This document shows, in pieces, positions 16,724-25,935 of a stretch of 62,917 nucleotides of DNA. The notes under the pieces were generated by a model. It did no database searches, was not told the origin of the DNA, and saw only the letters and a list, made by a program, of their open reading frames with translations. Source of the stretch: CAZEWZ01 sp964516765 (lineage in GTDB: Bacteria > Bacteroidota > Bacteroidia > Flavobacteriales > UBA7430); assembly GCA_964516765.1 (NCBI GenBank), contig CAZEWZ010000008.1:1-62917 (forward strand). The letters are read 5' to 3'. Each line of letters opens with the position of its first letter. Positions within the stretch are counted from its first letter, which is position 1. The translations under genes were made by a program, and so were the position numbers.

Positions 16724-18196
16724 ATGAAATCATTTCTCAAAATTAGTCTATTTTTCCTAATTCTGTTTTCAGCCTGCCAAAAACCTGACAGTTATTTTGA
16801 GGGCAATGCTGTGCTTCGATTTTCTGAAGACACGATTGTTTTTGATACAGTTTTTACTAGTATAGGAAGTATAACCAAACGTTTAAAGATATATAATGAT
16901 TTGAATGAGGATTTGGAGATTGATGAAATCAAACTGGCAAGAATGGGAAATACATCCTTTCGACTTAATATTGATGGCTTGCAGTCAGACGTCTCGACCA
17001 ATGTAATTCTGAGAGCAAAAGATAGTCTTCATATTTTTATTGAAACTACCATCGATCCAAACAATGTAAATGAACCTCTTATTCACACTGATTCTATCCA
17101 ATTTACAATCAATGGAAACATACAAGATGTAGACTTAGTTGCATGGGGACAAGACGCAAATTTTTATTATAATAATGCGTATTTTCTATTTGAAAATTCA
17201 GATCCTGAAATTATTTATGACACTTTGTTCTATTACAGTATAAATACGGCTATTTCTTGGACCAATGACAAGCCTCATGTGATATACGGTAATGTGATTG
17301 TTCACGAAGGAGGAAGCCTAAATATTGGAGCAGGTACTCAAGTCCACTTACACCACAACTCCAACATTATTGTCCTAGAGGGCTCTAGCTTAAAAATACT
17401 TGGAAATCAATCTGCACCAGTTCTCGTGGCGGGTGATCGATTAGATGACTATTACAAAGACCTTCCAGGACAATGGGGGCGAATATGGCTCACAGGTAAA
17501 AGTTTTGATAATCAAATCGAAAATGCATATATCAAGAATGGAACTATAGGAGTTATGGTTGATACTGTCCTAAATAGTTTTGAACCCACTTTGCGCATAA
17601 AAAACACTATGATATCTAATCACAGTAGTTATGGACTTCTAGCCTATTCCAGTTATATTGAAGCGAGCAACTGTCAATTTAATGATAATGGAGCCCACGA
17701 CTTATATTTATTTGCTGGAGGAAAATACAGATTTAGCCACTGTACCTTTTCCAATTTCAGCTATTCCCACCAGTCACCTTCTCTTCGAATGAGTAATTTT
17801 TATGATGATGTCAATGGAAATGAAATTCTTCGTCCAATGGCTCAGGCGGACTTCGAAAATTGCATTATTTACGGAAATATGGAAAGTGAAATACGAATAG
17901 AGAACTCAGAGAATACTTCTTTTAATTATCAATTTAATCATTGCCTGCTTAAAATTAAAGAATCCGACTTTGACCTATCTAATAGTTTACATTTTGTAAG
18001 CAATGAATACAATTCTTCTCCAGAATTCACAGCCACTTTTGAGGACTATGAGTTCAATTATGAATTAGAAGAGGAGTCCCCAGCTCAAAATACTGCTGCA
18101 CAAAATATTGCATTGCAATTCCCTAACGATTTCAACGGTAATTCTAGACTAAATGACCAAGGGCCGGATAAAGGTGCCTTTGAGAGAATAGAATAA
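16724..18196 (+). CDS. Lipoprotein with right-handed beta-helix repeats
   Basis: The 490-aa product has a lipoprotein signal (MKSFLKISLFFLILFSAC, lipid Cys18). The first part (about 25-150) looks like an Ig-like domain; from about residue 180 there are beta-helix-type turns (VIYGNVIVHEGGSLNIGAGTQVHLHHNSNIIVLEG; later IKNTMISNHSSYGLLAY and CQFNDNGAHDLYLF). The last residues, GNSRLNDQGPDKGAFE, are the ending often seen in Bacteroidota parallel beta-helix surface proteins. These folds bind or cleave polysaccharides, or serve as scaffolds; no catalytic signature is apparent. It is convergent with the ZIP gene, 6 bp away. Function unknown. Confidence 0.8.
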   Translation: MKSFLKISLFFLILFSACQKPDSYFEGNAVLRFSEDTIVFDTVFTSIGSITKRLKIYNDLNEDLEIDEIKLARMGNTSFRLNIDGLQSDVSTNVILRAKDSLHIFIETTIDPNNVNEPLIHTDSIQFTINGNIQDVDLVAWGQDANFYYNNAYFLFENSDPEIIYDTLFYYSINTAISWTNDKPHVIYGNVIVHEGGSLNIGAGTQVHLHHNSNIIVLEGSSLKILGNQSAPVLVAGDRLDDYYKDLPGQWGRIWLTGKSFDNQIENAYIKNGTIGVMVDTVLNSFEPTLRIKNTMISNHSSYGLLAYSSYIEASNCQFNDNGAHDLYLFAGGKYRFSHCTFSNFSYSHQSPSLRMSNFYDDVNGNEILRPMAQADFENCIIYGNMESEIRIENSENTSFNYQFNHCLLKIKESDFDLSNSLHFVSNEYNSSPEFTATFEDYEFNYELEEESPAQNTAAQNIALQFPNDFNGNSRLNDQGPDKGAFERIE

Positions 18197-18202
18197 ATAA
18201 GA

Positions 18203-19033
18203 TTAGCCTAAAGAAACATCCAAAGTCATCATAACTACAAATCCAATGATAAATCCAATCGTAGATGTATCTGTATATTTATCCTGTTGTGTTTCTGGCA
18301 CCACTTCTTCGATTACAACATAAATCATTGCTCCAGCTGCAAAAGCGAGTGCATAAGGTAATATGGGTAAGGCATAAATAACCATTACCGCTCCAAAAAC
18401 TGCAGCAATAGGCTCCACAATAGCAGACAACTGACCATACCAAAAACAACGAAATCTACTCACACCCTGGCGACGAAGAGGCATGGCTACGGCAATGCCT
18501 TCAGGGAAATTCTGAAGTCCAATACCAATTGCTAAAACAACTGCGCCAGCAATATTAGCACCAGGCATTCCATGGGCTACGGCGCCAAACATTACACCTA
18601 TAGCCAGACCTTCAGGAATATTGTGCAGTGTAATCGCCAATACCAAAAGAGTTGTTCTTTGCCAATCTGTTTTTACTCCTTCTGCTTTAGATCGATCGAA
18701 ATTGATATGTAGGTGCGGCATAAACTTGTCTAATCCATAAAGAAAAAATGCGCCCATTAAAAAACCCACAGCTGCCGGAAGCCATACAGGTAAGTTAGGA
18801 GCAACATCGGGAGTCATTTCAATGGCTGGAGCCAAAAGCGACCAGTATGAGGCGGCAATCATAACACCCCCTGTAAAACCTAGTAATCCGTCGAGTAATT
18901 GTCTGTTTAGAGTTTTAACGAAAAATACCAGAGAAGCACCCAAAGCCGTTAAACCCCATGTAAATAAGGTAGCTAATAAAGCTCCAAAAACAGGGTCTAT
19001 TCCCTCAAAAAAATAAATAATTGATTCCATCAT
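18203..19033 (-). CDS. ZIP-family metal transporter
   Basis: The product is about 276 aa with eight hydrophobic segments. It carries the ZIP signature pair of metal-site helices, HNIPEGLAIGVMFG and NFPEGIAVAMPL, and resembles the GufA/ZupT subgroup, whose members import Zn, Fe or Mn into the cytoplasm. The start ATGATG overlaps the mntR stop TGA, so I use 19033 (19030 is equally possible; an open extension to 19042 lies inside mntR). This four-base coupling puts it in one operon with the DtxR/MntR-type regulator and suggests metal-controlled expression. Which metal it carries is not visible. Confidence 0.9.
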   Translation of the reverse strand: MMESIIYFFEGIDPVFGALLATLFTWGLTALGASLVFFVKTLNRQLLDGLLGFTGGVMIAASYWSLLAPAIEMTPDVAPNLPVWLPAAVGFLMGAFFLYGLDKFMPHLHINFDRSKAEGVKTDWQRTTLLVLAITLHNIPEGLAIGVMFGAVAHGMPGANIAGAVVLAIGIGLQNFPEGIAVAMPLRRQGVSRFRCFWYGQLSAIVEPIAAVFGAVMVIYALPILPYALAFAAGAMIYVVIEEVVPETQQDKYTDTSTIGFIIGFVVMMTLDVSLG

Positions 19034-19686
19034 AAGACACAAATTAAAATATTTTTGGCTACCAAAGGACTAATATGGGTTTGTTTTCCATCAATCTTCA
19101 GGTCTATTGAATAGTCAAAATCATTAATCTGAACAATTTCAATTAGAGTACCAATAGAAACATGAATTTTATCTAAGTAATGTAAAAAACTGGGTTCATC
19201 TATTTTTACAGCAACCACCTTTCCTCTAGTTTTCATTTTTAACAAATTCAAAGGAATGGCTGTAGATTTTGGAAAGGCACCTTTCTCGTTGGGAATAGGG
19301 TCACCGTGGGGGTCGTAGCATGGGAAATTTAAAAAAATGTCTAAACGATTTACTAATTCTGTAGATTTAATGTGTTCCAACTGCTCGGCCATATCGTGAA
19401 CTTCGTCCCACTTGAAATGAAGATGATTGACCAAAAAAACTTCCCATAATCTATGCTTTCGAACAATATGAACGGCTAACCTATGACCTAATTTTGTTAA
19501 GGAAACTCCTTGGTACTTTATGTAATGAATCAATTTTTTCTCAGAAAGTTTCTTTAGCATGTCCGAAACCGAAGAAGCCTTGGTTTCTAATTCCTCAGCA
19601 ATCGCATTAGTAGATATACTGTTTTGCTCTTTTTCAGACAATTTAAAAATTGCTTTAAGATAATTTTCTTCGGCTTTGGTAGACAT
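19030..19686 (-). CDS. mntR: DtxR/MntR-family metal-dependent transcriptional regulator
   Basis: The 218-aa protein has an N-terminal winged helix (about 1-70), a dimerisation and metal-binding domain (70-140: VRKHRLWEVFL, VHDMAEQLEH) and a C-terminal SH3/FeoA-like domain (about 150-218). The position of DtxR Cys102 is Glu here (HDMAEQLEH), as in manganese-responsive MntR, but the N-terminal metal residues of B. subtilis MntR (Asp8, Glu11) align with Asn and Lys, so the metal could be Mn or Fe. It is coupled to the ZIP gene and divergent from a TonB receptor, with a near-perfect palindrome in the shared promoter region that is likely its operator. Confidence 0.9.
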   Translation of the reverse strand: MSTKAEENYLKAIFKLSEKEQNSISTNAIAEELETKASSVSDMLKKLSEKKLIHYIKYQGVSLTKLGHRLAVHIVRKHRLWEVFLVNHLHFKWDEVHDMAEQLEHIKSTELVNRLDIFLNFPCYDPHGDPIPNEKGAFPKSTAIPLNLLKMKTRGKVVAVKIDEPSFLHYLDKIHVSIGTLIEIVQINDFDYSIDLKIDGKQTHISPLVAKNILICVL

Positions 19687-19704
19687 CTTAAATTATTATT
19701 AATC

Positions 19705-19712
19705 CAAAAATA
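19705..19712 (-). promoter_or_regulatory. mntR promoter -7 box
   Basis: On the reverse strand this reads TATTTTTG, an exact TAnnTTTG match, about 19 bases before the mntR ATG. The palindrome at 19736-19755 would fall at its -33 region. Confidence 0.55.
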
Positions 19713-19735
19713 ATCTTTTTAATTTTAATAACTAT

Positions 19736-19755
19736 AATTTAGACATATCTAAATT
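19736..19755. promoter_or_regulatory. Palindromic operator, probable MntR/DtxR binding site
   Basis: AATTTAGACATATCTAAATT is a 20-bp inverted repeat matching its own complement at 18 of 20 positions. It sits immediately upstream of the -7 box of the TonB receptor gene and near the -33 region of mntR, so metal-loaded regulator bound here could repress both. Its length and TTTAG/CTAAA arms resemble known DtxR/MntR family sites. Confidence 0.7.
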
Positions 19756-19761
19756 AATTTT

Positions 19762-19769
19762 TATATTTA
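19762..19769 (+). promoter_or_regulatory. TonB receptor promoter -7-like box
   Basis: TATATTTA matches TAnnTTTG at all but the last position and lies 21 bases before the ATG at 19791. Confidence 0.5.
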
Positions 19770-19790
19770 CAACAATATAAAAACAGTTCT

Positions 19791-22007
19791 ATGCACAAGA
19801 TAGAATATACTATTATAATTGTCATTGGATGCTGCCAATTAATTCATGCACAAAGTTTTATCGAAGGAACTGTGTATGACAATCAAGCAGCAATCCCCTT
19901 TGCTAATATTGAAGTCAAAGAGAGCAAATTGGGAACTGCCGCAGATGCCAATGGTTATTTTAAACTGGAGGTACCAGCGGGGAATTTCAACATAGAGGTA
20001 ACGGCAATGGGTTACCATAAATTGAAGAAAAAAATTGAATTAATAAAAGGCGAAACTTATTTTATCAACCCTGTGCTTGTAGAAACAAGTTATTCTATAG
20101 ACCAAGTGGTAGTAACAGGAACCTTAAGAGAATCTTTTGTAAAGGTTTCTCCTGTCAAGGTAGAAGTTATTTCTTCTGCATTTTTAAAAAAAACCCCCAC
20201 AAACAATATTATGGAAATCATTGAAACGGTGAACGGTGTTCAAAAGCAAATCAATTGTGGGGTTTGTGGAACTTCAGACATACATATCAATGGAATGGAA
20301 GGACCCTATTCATTGATTCTTATTGATGGCATGCCCATCATGAGTTCTTTGTCCACCGTATATGGATTAAACGGAATCCCTACCTCTCTTATTAAACAAA
20401 TAGAAATCATTAAAGGGCCTAGTTCGACTTTGTATGGAACTGAAGCCGTTGCGGGGGTAATAAATATCATTACAAAAGACCCAAAAAACCTTGATAAGAT
20501 TCATTTTGAAAGCTTTATGAGCTCTGATAGAGAAAATAATATTGACCTCTCGTGGAGCCCCAAATGGAAAAAAGCAGACATGTTATTGAGTACAAATATG
20601 TTTCATATGGATCATTTCATGGATAAAAATAGCGATGGATTTGCTGATGAAGTTTTGAGTGAACGAATCTCATTATTTAACAAATGGTCACTCCACCGAC
20701 CAAGTGGTAAGGCAATGGATTTCACTGCCAAGTATTATTTTGAGGAACGTTTTGGAGGAATTGAAAGCTGGACCCAAGAGTTTAGGGGAAGTGACTCAAT
20801 ATATGGAGAGGCTATAACGACCAATAGATGGGAATTTTCTTCTCGCTATGAATTGCCCTCAAATAAAAAGATGGTTTGGCAATCTTCATACAATTATCAC
20901 AACCAAGACAGTTATTATGGCGAATCACAATACAAAGCTATTCAAAATACCGTATTTAATCAACTTCTATGGTATAAAGACATTGGCCTTCGTCATGAAT
21001 TAACCACCGGAATGGCTTATAAATTTGACAGTTATGACGATAATACTCCAGCAACAGAAAAGATTGACTTCAATCACATTCCATGTATTTTTATTCAAGA
21101 CGAATTCGCCCTTTCTTCCCAATGGATAATATTGAGTGGAATTCGATGGGATAGACATCAAAACCATGGAAACATATTTTCCCCTCGTATGAATCTTAAA
21201 TGGGCTCCTAATGAAAATACTTCCTTCCGTTGGAATGCAGGAACAGGATTTCGGGTGGTACATCTTTTCACGGAAGACCATGCAGCACTAACTGGAGCTA
21301 GAGATGTAGTTATTGATAGTGAACTTCAACCTGAAGAATCGATGAATATCAACCTCAACTTTAACCATTGGTTTCAGAAAAATAACCAAAATACGAGTCT
21401 AGATGTAGATATATTTTACACTCATTTTAGCAATAAAATTGTTCCAGACTACGATTCGGATCCGAGCAAAATATACTATAATAACCTAGCAGGGTATTCG
21501 ATATCAAAAGGTGCTTCTTTCCAAATCAATCAAAGCTTTGCCATTCCTCTAAACATAACTATTGGTGGTACTTTCATAGATATATATTCGATCACAAATG
21601 GAGAAAAAAATATAGAACTATTTGCTCCATCATTTTCTGGTGTATTTTCTATCGGATATGAATGGCCATTAAAGAGGATAAAAATAGATTATACAGGTCA
21701 GGTAGTCGGACCAATGCATCTCCCTACTTTTGGTGAAGAATGGGCTAGAGAGAAAATTTCCCCATGGTATAGCGTACAACATTTAAAAGCGGAAAAAACA
21801 ATCAATAAAAAAATAAGCACTTATATAGCCGTCAGAAACATGTTTAACTTCACTCAGGGAAGTCCACTGATAGACGCAGCAGCGGGAAGTAGTTCCGAGA
21901 CAAATGAATCATGGCAAGCAGGGTTTAGCCCAAATTTTGATACCTCATATATTTATGGACCCACACGGGGGAGAAGATATCTCGTTGGAGTGCGATGGAA
22001 ATGGTGA
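19791..22007 (+). CDS. TonB-dependent outer-membrane receptor, probable metal uptake
   Basis: The 738-aa protein has a signal peptide (about 1-20), a carboxypeptidase-regulatory-like beta-sandwich (about 22-98), a TonB box-like segment (QVVVTGT, 105-111), a plug domain (115-230; DGMPIMSSLSTVYGLNGIP, IEIIKGPSSTLYGTEAVAGVINIIT) and a 22-strand-type barrel ending in a aromatic residue pattern GVRWKW. The plug contains an unusual CGVCG pair (Cys156, Cys159). It imports a ligand across the outer membrane using TonB energy. The divergent MntR-type regulator and the operator in its promoter point to a metal or metal chelate; this is inference. Confidence 0.92.
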   Translation: MHKIEYTIIIVIGCCQLIHAQSFIEGTVYDNQAAIPFANIEVKESKLGTAADANGYFKLEVPAGNFNIEVTAMGYHKLKKKIELIKGETYFINPVLVETSYSIDQVVVTGTLRESFVKVSPVKVEVISSAFLKKTPTNNIMEIIETVNGVQKQINCGVCGTSDIHINGMEGPYSLILIDGMPIMSSLSTVYGLNGIPTSLIKQIEIIKGPSSTLYGTEAVAGVINIITKDPKNLDKIHFESFMSSDRENNIDLSWSPKWKKADMLLSTNMFHMDHFMDKNSDGFADEVLSERISLFNKWSLHRPSGKAMDFTAKYYFEERFGGIESWTQEFRGSDSIYGEAITTNRWEFSSRYELPSNKKMVWQSSYNYHNQDSYYGESQYKAIQNTVFNQLLWYKDIGLRHELTTGMAYKFDSYDDNTPATEKIDFNHIPCIFIQDEFALSSQWIILSGIRWDRHQNHGNIFSPRMNLKWAPNENTSFRWNAGTGFRVVHLFTEDHAALTGARDVVIDSELQPEESMNINLNFNHWFQKNNQNTSLDVDIFYTHFSNKIVPDYDSDPSKIYYNNLAGYSISKGASFQINQSFAIPLNITIGGTFIDIYSITNGEKNIELFAPSFSGVFSIGYEWPLKRIKIDYTGQVVGPMHLPTFGEEWAREKISPWYSVQHLKAEKTINKKISTYIAVRNMFNFTQGSPLIDAAAGSSSETNESWQAGFSPNFDTSYIYGPTRGRRYLVGVRWKW

Positions 22008-22045
22008 TTTTATCTCGAAACCAAAAAAACAGTAAGCAATGAATT

Positions 22046-23233
22046 ATGTATCTTCACAGCATGGGAAAGGTTAGTAAAATAGAAGAATTTCTGGATATAT
22101 TTAAAGATGCCTTCATTCAAAAGACATTTGTTAAATTAACCCTAAGCAAAATCAACGAAACTGAGGAAGGATTAAAAAATATTTACTTAGTACCCGTCAA
22201 AATAAAATCTAAAGACAAACTCTCTTTCACATATAGATTCAAAACAAGTGATCAAGTAAAGAACTTTGAGTTAGAGAAAGCAATAATTCAACTAAAAGTA
22301 CTTCTTGGTCAATCTTTTCTTCAAGCCCAACTTAAAACAGTCTCTGAATTTCACCAATTACTACTCAATAAAAAAGGTCAATCTACACTGATTTTTTCTA
22401 AATCAGAATCTAAGGCCCCTTCTTTAGCTCACAACAATGAAAAAAAATACCTCATTCAAGGCCCGGGCAATAAATACCTTGAAATGCTTGGGATTTGCGA
22501 TAAAAACGGAAGAGTGAAAGACAAAAAGCAAGACAAGTTCAAACAAATTAATCGTTATGTGGAACTAATGAGTTCTTCTTTGGTAAAGTTAGATCCTACC
22601 AAAATACATCGCATTATAGATGTGGGTTCTGGAAAGGGTTATTTAACTTTCGCCTTGTATGATTACCTCACGAATACACTAAAAAAAAGAGTTCGAATTG
22701 TGGGCATTGAGCGGAGAACAGATATGATTTCTTTGTGTATGAAAATTCGTGAAGCTTGTGAATTTCAAAAACTTGAGTTTGTCTCTAAAGACATCAATGA
22801 TTTTAAGTCTAGTGAAATAGATATAATCATTGCGCTTCACGCTTGTGATACTGCAACCGATAGCGCTATTTACCAAGGTATTCGCTCCCAAGCAAACCTC
22901 ATTATCTGTGCTCCTTGCTGTCACAAACAAGTTCGAAATGACATGAAGAAAAAGTCAAAATTTAACTCCCTCACAAAACATGGAATATTTGAAGAACGTC
23001 AAGCAGAAATGCTCACAGATACCCTAAGAATATTGCTCATGGAAAAAAAGGGATATAAGACCAAAGCCTTTGAATTCATTTCAAATGAGCACACGAGAAA
23101 AAATGTGATGCTGATGGGGAAAAAAACAAATAAAAAAATAAACAGTGAACGAATACAAAAAGATATAGATTTCTTAAAAGAATCTTTCCAGATTGACCGA
23201 CAGGAATTAGAAGATTTACTAAATCAATCTTAA
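22046..23233 (+). CDS. Class I SAM-dependent methyltransferase (Methyltransf_32/METTL25-like)
   Basis: The 395-aa protein has a variable N-terminal part (1-180) and a Rossmann methyltransferase domain with motif I IIDVGSGKGYLTFALYDYL, motif II VGIERRTDMISLC and a later ALHACDTATDSAI followed by ICAPCCHKQVR. The HACD and PCCHK signatures are those of the Methyltransf_32 group, some of which act on RNA or protein. The ATG at 22061 is an alternative start. The 3' end overlaps the convergent exonuclease gene by 15 bp. Its target is unknown. Confidence 0.82.
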   Translation: MYLHSMGKVSKIEEFLDIFKDAFIQKTFVKLTLSKINETEEGLKNIYLVPVKIKSKDKLSFTYRFKTSDQVKNFELEKAIIQLKVLLGQSFLQAQLKTVSEFHQLLLNKKGQSTLIFSKSESKAPSLAHNNEKKYLIQGPGNKYLEMLGICDKNGRVKDKKQDKFKQINRYVELMSSSLVKLDPTKIHRIIDVGSGKGYLTFALYDYLTNTLKKRVRIVGIERRTDMISLCMKIREACEFQKLEFVSKDINDFKSSEIDIIIALHACDTATDSAIYQGIRSQANLIICAPCCHKQVRNDMKKKSKFNSLTKHGIFEERQAEMLTDTLRILLMEKKGYKTKAFEFISNEHTRKNVMLMGKKTNKKINSERIQKDIDFLKESFQIDRQELEDLLNQS

Positions 23234-23800
23234 ATAAATTTCTCTACAAACCCATGCATCAGTAGCTGCGTAATCTAATTGAGCTGCACTCAATTCTTTG
23301 GCTTCCCAATTCGAAATTTGTTGCTTTTTAGATATTCTAATTCCTAAAACTAAAGCAGAAAGTTTCTTTGCTCCAATGCTCTCAAAACCTAATTTTGGAG
23401 CCCATACATTCAAATCAACAACTTCTTTTTCTTCAAAAGGATACATTTTCTTCAAATCTTTAAAATCATCTCTAACTGCGATACCCACTTTAATGATTTT
23501 TGTACTAGAAAATATAGAAGCTAATTGAACCGATATACCTGTTTTGAGTAAGCGAATGATATATACTTTTTTGTCTGTAGCCAGTTGAAGAAGTGCAACA
23601 GGATTTGACTGACCTTTTTTGAAAGCTGGTTTTGTTTCGGTATCAATACCAATCAAAGAGCAGTCTCTAAGTTCTGAACAAACTCGATCTAAATGTGCTG
23701 GACTTTCAACCAATATAATTTCCCCAGAATATTTATCGAGTTCTAGAAGGGCAATCTCTTCTTTGCTTATGACTTTTTTGAAATTATCTATTTTATTCAT
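23219..23800 (-). CDS. 3'-5' exonuclease (DEDDy, RNase D-like)
   Basis: The 193-aa single-domain protein has the three exonuclease motifs: Exo I GIDTETKP, Exo II KVGIAVRDDFKDLKK, and Exo III LDYAATDAWVCREIY with the Tyr of the DEDDy subclass. There is no HRDC domain, so it is a stand-alone catalytic domain, common in Bacteroidota. It should trim 3' ends of RNA or DNA using two metal ions. It overlaps the 3' end of the methyltransferase gene on the other strand. Confidence 0.9.
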   Translation of the reverse strand: MNKIDNFKKVISKEEIALLELDKYSGEIILVESPAHLDRVCSELRDCSLIGIDTETKPAFKKGQSNPVALLQLATDKKVYIIRLLKTGISVQLASIFSSTKIIKVGIAVRDDFKDLKKMYPFEEKEVVDLNVWAPKLGFESIGAKKLSALVLGIRISKKQQISNWEAKELSAAQLDYAATDAWVCREIYLRLI

Positions 23801-24121
23801 TGATTGTATTTAGGGCAATAATTATTCCGTTTTTGATGATTTCGAGTATCTATGCTATAGATAGCGATTTATAGAAGTCTAACTGACCTTAGTCAAACCA
23901 AGCATAGGAACCCAAAGAGCCAAGTGAATGAACTTATTTTGCATTTTTTATGACCATTAACTAAAGAATATGACAGTAAACATTTATACATTCCTAGTTA
24001 TACATGCTAAAAACTATAGTGTTTTAGACTCAATTCAGTAATTTTTATAATGATAAAACGTATTCTTTGTAACTAATTTATTTGTGCATTACAAAAGCTA
24101 CAAACAAACCAAAGTTATTCA
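23801..24121. other. Intergenic stretch, no gene seen
   Basis: These 321 AT-rich bases hold no convincing coding frame, tRNA, terminator hairpin or repeat. They lie upstream of the exonuclease gene and downstream of comB, both on the reverse strand, so part is the exonuclease promoter region, but no TAnnTTTG box is clear. Confidence 0.5.
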
Positions 24122-24844
24122 CTAATTTTCAATAATCAGAGCTTTTCCTCTTAATACAGGGACTTTATTGGATTGATTAATTTGCAAGCAAAAATGAATA
24201 TCTGAATCAATATTTAAATTTGATAATCTTTTGCGATGGGAAGAGTTTTCTAGAAATGCAAAGAGATCTCCCTGGGCAATATCCCAAAGAGATTCAGCAG
24301 CTTGAGCAGCATCACAAGAGTTGTCGTATAATTTTGATTGAACAAGTAGTTCAGTTAGTGCACCAGCAAATAAGGTATCCTCTAAATTGAATTTATCTTT
24401 CCATCCCGCACAAAAAATAATCACATCTTGATCTCGAGAAATCAACCAATCTGCAATAGATTGGAGATTTAAAAATGAACCCACAACTACCTGGTGGTCT
24501 TTTTTGGCAATATTGATAGCCCTGGTACCGTTAGTGGTAGTCATCACTAGAGTCCTTCCCTTGACATCCTTATTTACATAAGACTGTGGGGAATTTCCGA
24601 AATCAAAGCCGTTTACAGATTTTCCGTTGCGCTCAGCAGCCAGAATTAAATCTTCATCGCAATTTCTGTATTCTAAAGCTTCTTCTACTTTACTAACAGG
24701 TATTATTCGTTCAACACCATTTTCAAAGGCGATACACATGGTCGAGGAAGCACGAAGTACATCCACAATAACAACAATACTTTTTTTGTCTGCATAGAGA
24801 TTAAAAAGCTTAGGAGTAAGACAGACTTGAAGATTTCTTTTCAC
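24122..24844 (-). CDS. comB: ComB-family 2-phosphosulfolactate phosphatase
   Basis: The 240-aa protein has the ComB pattern: VIVDVLRASSTMCIAFENG, LAAERNGKSVNGFDFGNSPQSY, VMTTTNGTRAI, VVGSFLNLQSIA, FCAGWKDKFNLEDTLFAGAL. The family enzyme dephosphorylates 2-phosphosulfolactate on the way to coenzyme M in methanogens or to sulfolactate in some bacteria. No ComA or other sulfolactate gene is in the window, so the true substrate is open. It overlaps gcvT by four bases (ATGA) on the reverse strand and is probably coupled to it. Confidence 0.87.
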   Translation of the reverse strand: MKRNLQVCLTPKLFNLYADKKSIVVIVDVLRASSTMCIAFENGVERIIPVSKVEEALEYRNCDEDLILAAERNGKSVNGFDFGNSPQSYVNKDVKGRTLVMTTTNGTRAINIAKKDHQVVVGSFLNLQSIADWLISRDQDVIIFCAGWKDKFNLEDTLFAGALTELLVQSKLYDNSCDAAQAAESLWDIAQGDLFAFLENSSHRKRLSNLNIDSDIHFCLQINQSNKVPVLRGKALIIEN

Positions 24845-25935
24845 AATTTATTTTTTATAAAGGGCAAAGAGACCACTTTTGCTTTCAACTTTTTTTTTCG
24901 AACTTGAATAAAAATCTCTGTTCCATGAGTTTTCATTGAATGGGGAATATAAGCCAGACCTATTCCCTTATTTAGACTAGGAGACATGGTCCCTGAGGTT
25001 ACTAAACCTATTTTATTTCCACTTTCATCTACCACAGAATATCCATTTCGAGGAACTCCCCTATCGATAATTTCAAAGCCAACCAAACATTTCTTACATC
25101 CTAATTCTTTCTGCTCTTTCAAAAAAGCCGAATCTATAAAATTATTTGTAAACTTTGTTATCCAGGACAATCCAGCTTCTATAGGAGAAGTCGTTTCATC
25201 TATATCATTTCCATAAAGACAGAAGCCCATCTCTAAACGTAAGGTGTCGCGCGCAGCAAGTCCTGTTGGCTGGATATGGCAGTCTTTTCCTGCTTCAAAA
25301 ATAGCGTTCCACACATATTCGGCATCTTCATTCTTAAAATATATCTCAAAACCTCCAGCACCAGTATATCCGGTAGCTGAGATTAATATATTTTCTATAC
25401 CCGCAAAAACACCCTTCTGAAAAGTATAGTATTTCATATCAGACAGTGACATATTAGTCAGAGATTGAATAGCTTGACAAGCTTTAGGACCCTGAACTGC
25501 TAACAAAGAGGTTTGTTCTGAAATATTTTCTATATCTACTCCACCAATATTGTGCTGCATTAGCCAATTCCAATCTTTTTCAATATTGGAGGCATTCACA
25601 ACCAGCATGTAGGTTAATTCATTCAATCGGTAAACTAATAAGTCATCGACAATACCACCTTTTCCATTAGGAAAACAAGAATACTGTACTTTCCCGATGG
25701 GAAGAGTAGAAGCATCATTTGATGTAATCATCTGAACCAATTCTAAAGACCCAGGTCCACGAACAATAAACTCGCCCATATGAGAAACATCAAAAACTCC
25801 GACATTCTCTCTCACATTAAGATGTTCTGAGGTCACACCCTCATATTGAACCGGCATTAAATATCCTGCAAAAGAAATCATTTTGGCTCCCAATATTTCG
25901 TGAATATGGCTTAAAGAAGTCTTTTTTGTTTCCAT
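24841..25935 (-). CDS. gcvT: Glycine cleavage system T protein (aminomethyltransferase)
   Basis: The 364-aa length and motifs fit GcvT: FAGYLMPVQYEGVTSEHLNVRENVGVFDVSHMGEF, SATGYTGAGGFEIYF, LAARDTLRLEMGFCLYGNDI, VGFEIIDRGVPRNGY, GLVTSGTMSPSLNKGIGLAYI. It transfers the aminomethyl methylene of glycine to tetrahydrofolate, releasing ammonia, in the cytoplasm. gcvH and gcvP are not nearby. comB overlaps its 3' end. No clear promoter box was found in the 110-bp gap upstream. Confidence 0.96.
   Translation of the reverse strand: METKKTSLSHIHEILGAKMISFAGYLMPVQYEGVTSEHLNVRENVGVFDVSHMGEFIVRGPGSLELVQMITSNDASTLPIGKVQYSCFPNGKGGIVDDLLVYRLNELTYMLVVNASNIEKDWNWLMQHNIGGVDIENISEQTSLLAVQGPKACQAIQSLTNMSLSDMKYYTFQKGVFAGIENILISATGYTGAGGFEIYFKNEDAEYVWNAIFEAGKDCHIQPTGLAARDTLRLEMGFCLYGNDIDETTSPIEAGLSWITKFTNNFIDSAFLKEQKELGCKKCLVGFEIIDRGVPRNGYSVVDESGNKIGLVTSGTMSPSLNKGIGLAYIPHSMKTHGTEIFIQVRKKKLKAKVVSLPFIKNKL

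Noticed and set aside
23801..24121. Possible small RNA or gene in the longest clean gap
   Set aside because: No stable hairpin with T run, promoter box or coding frame could be supported.
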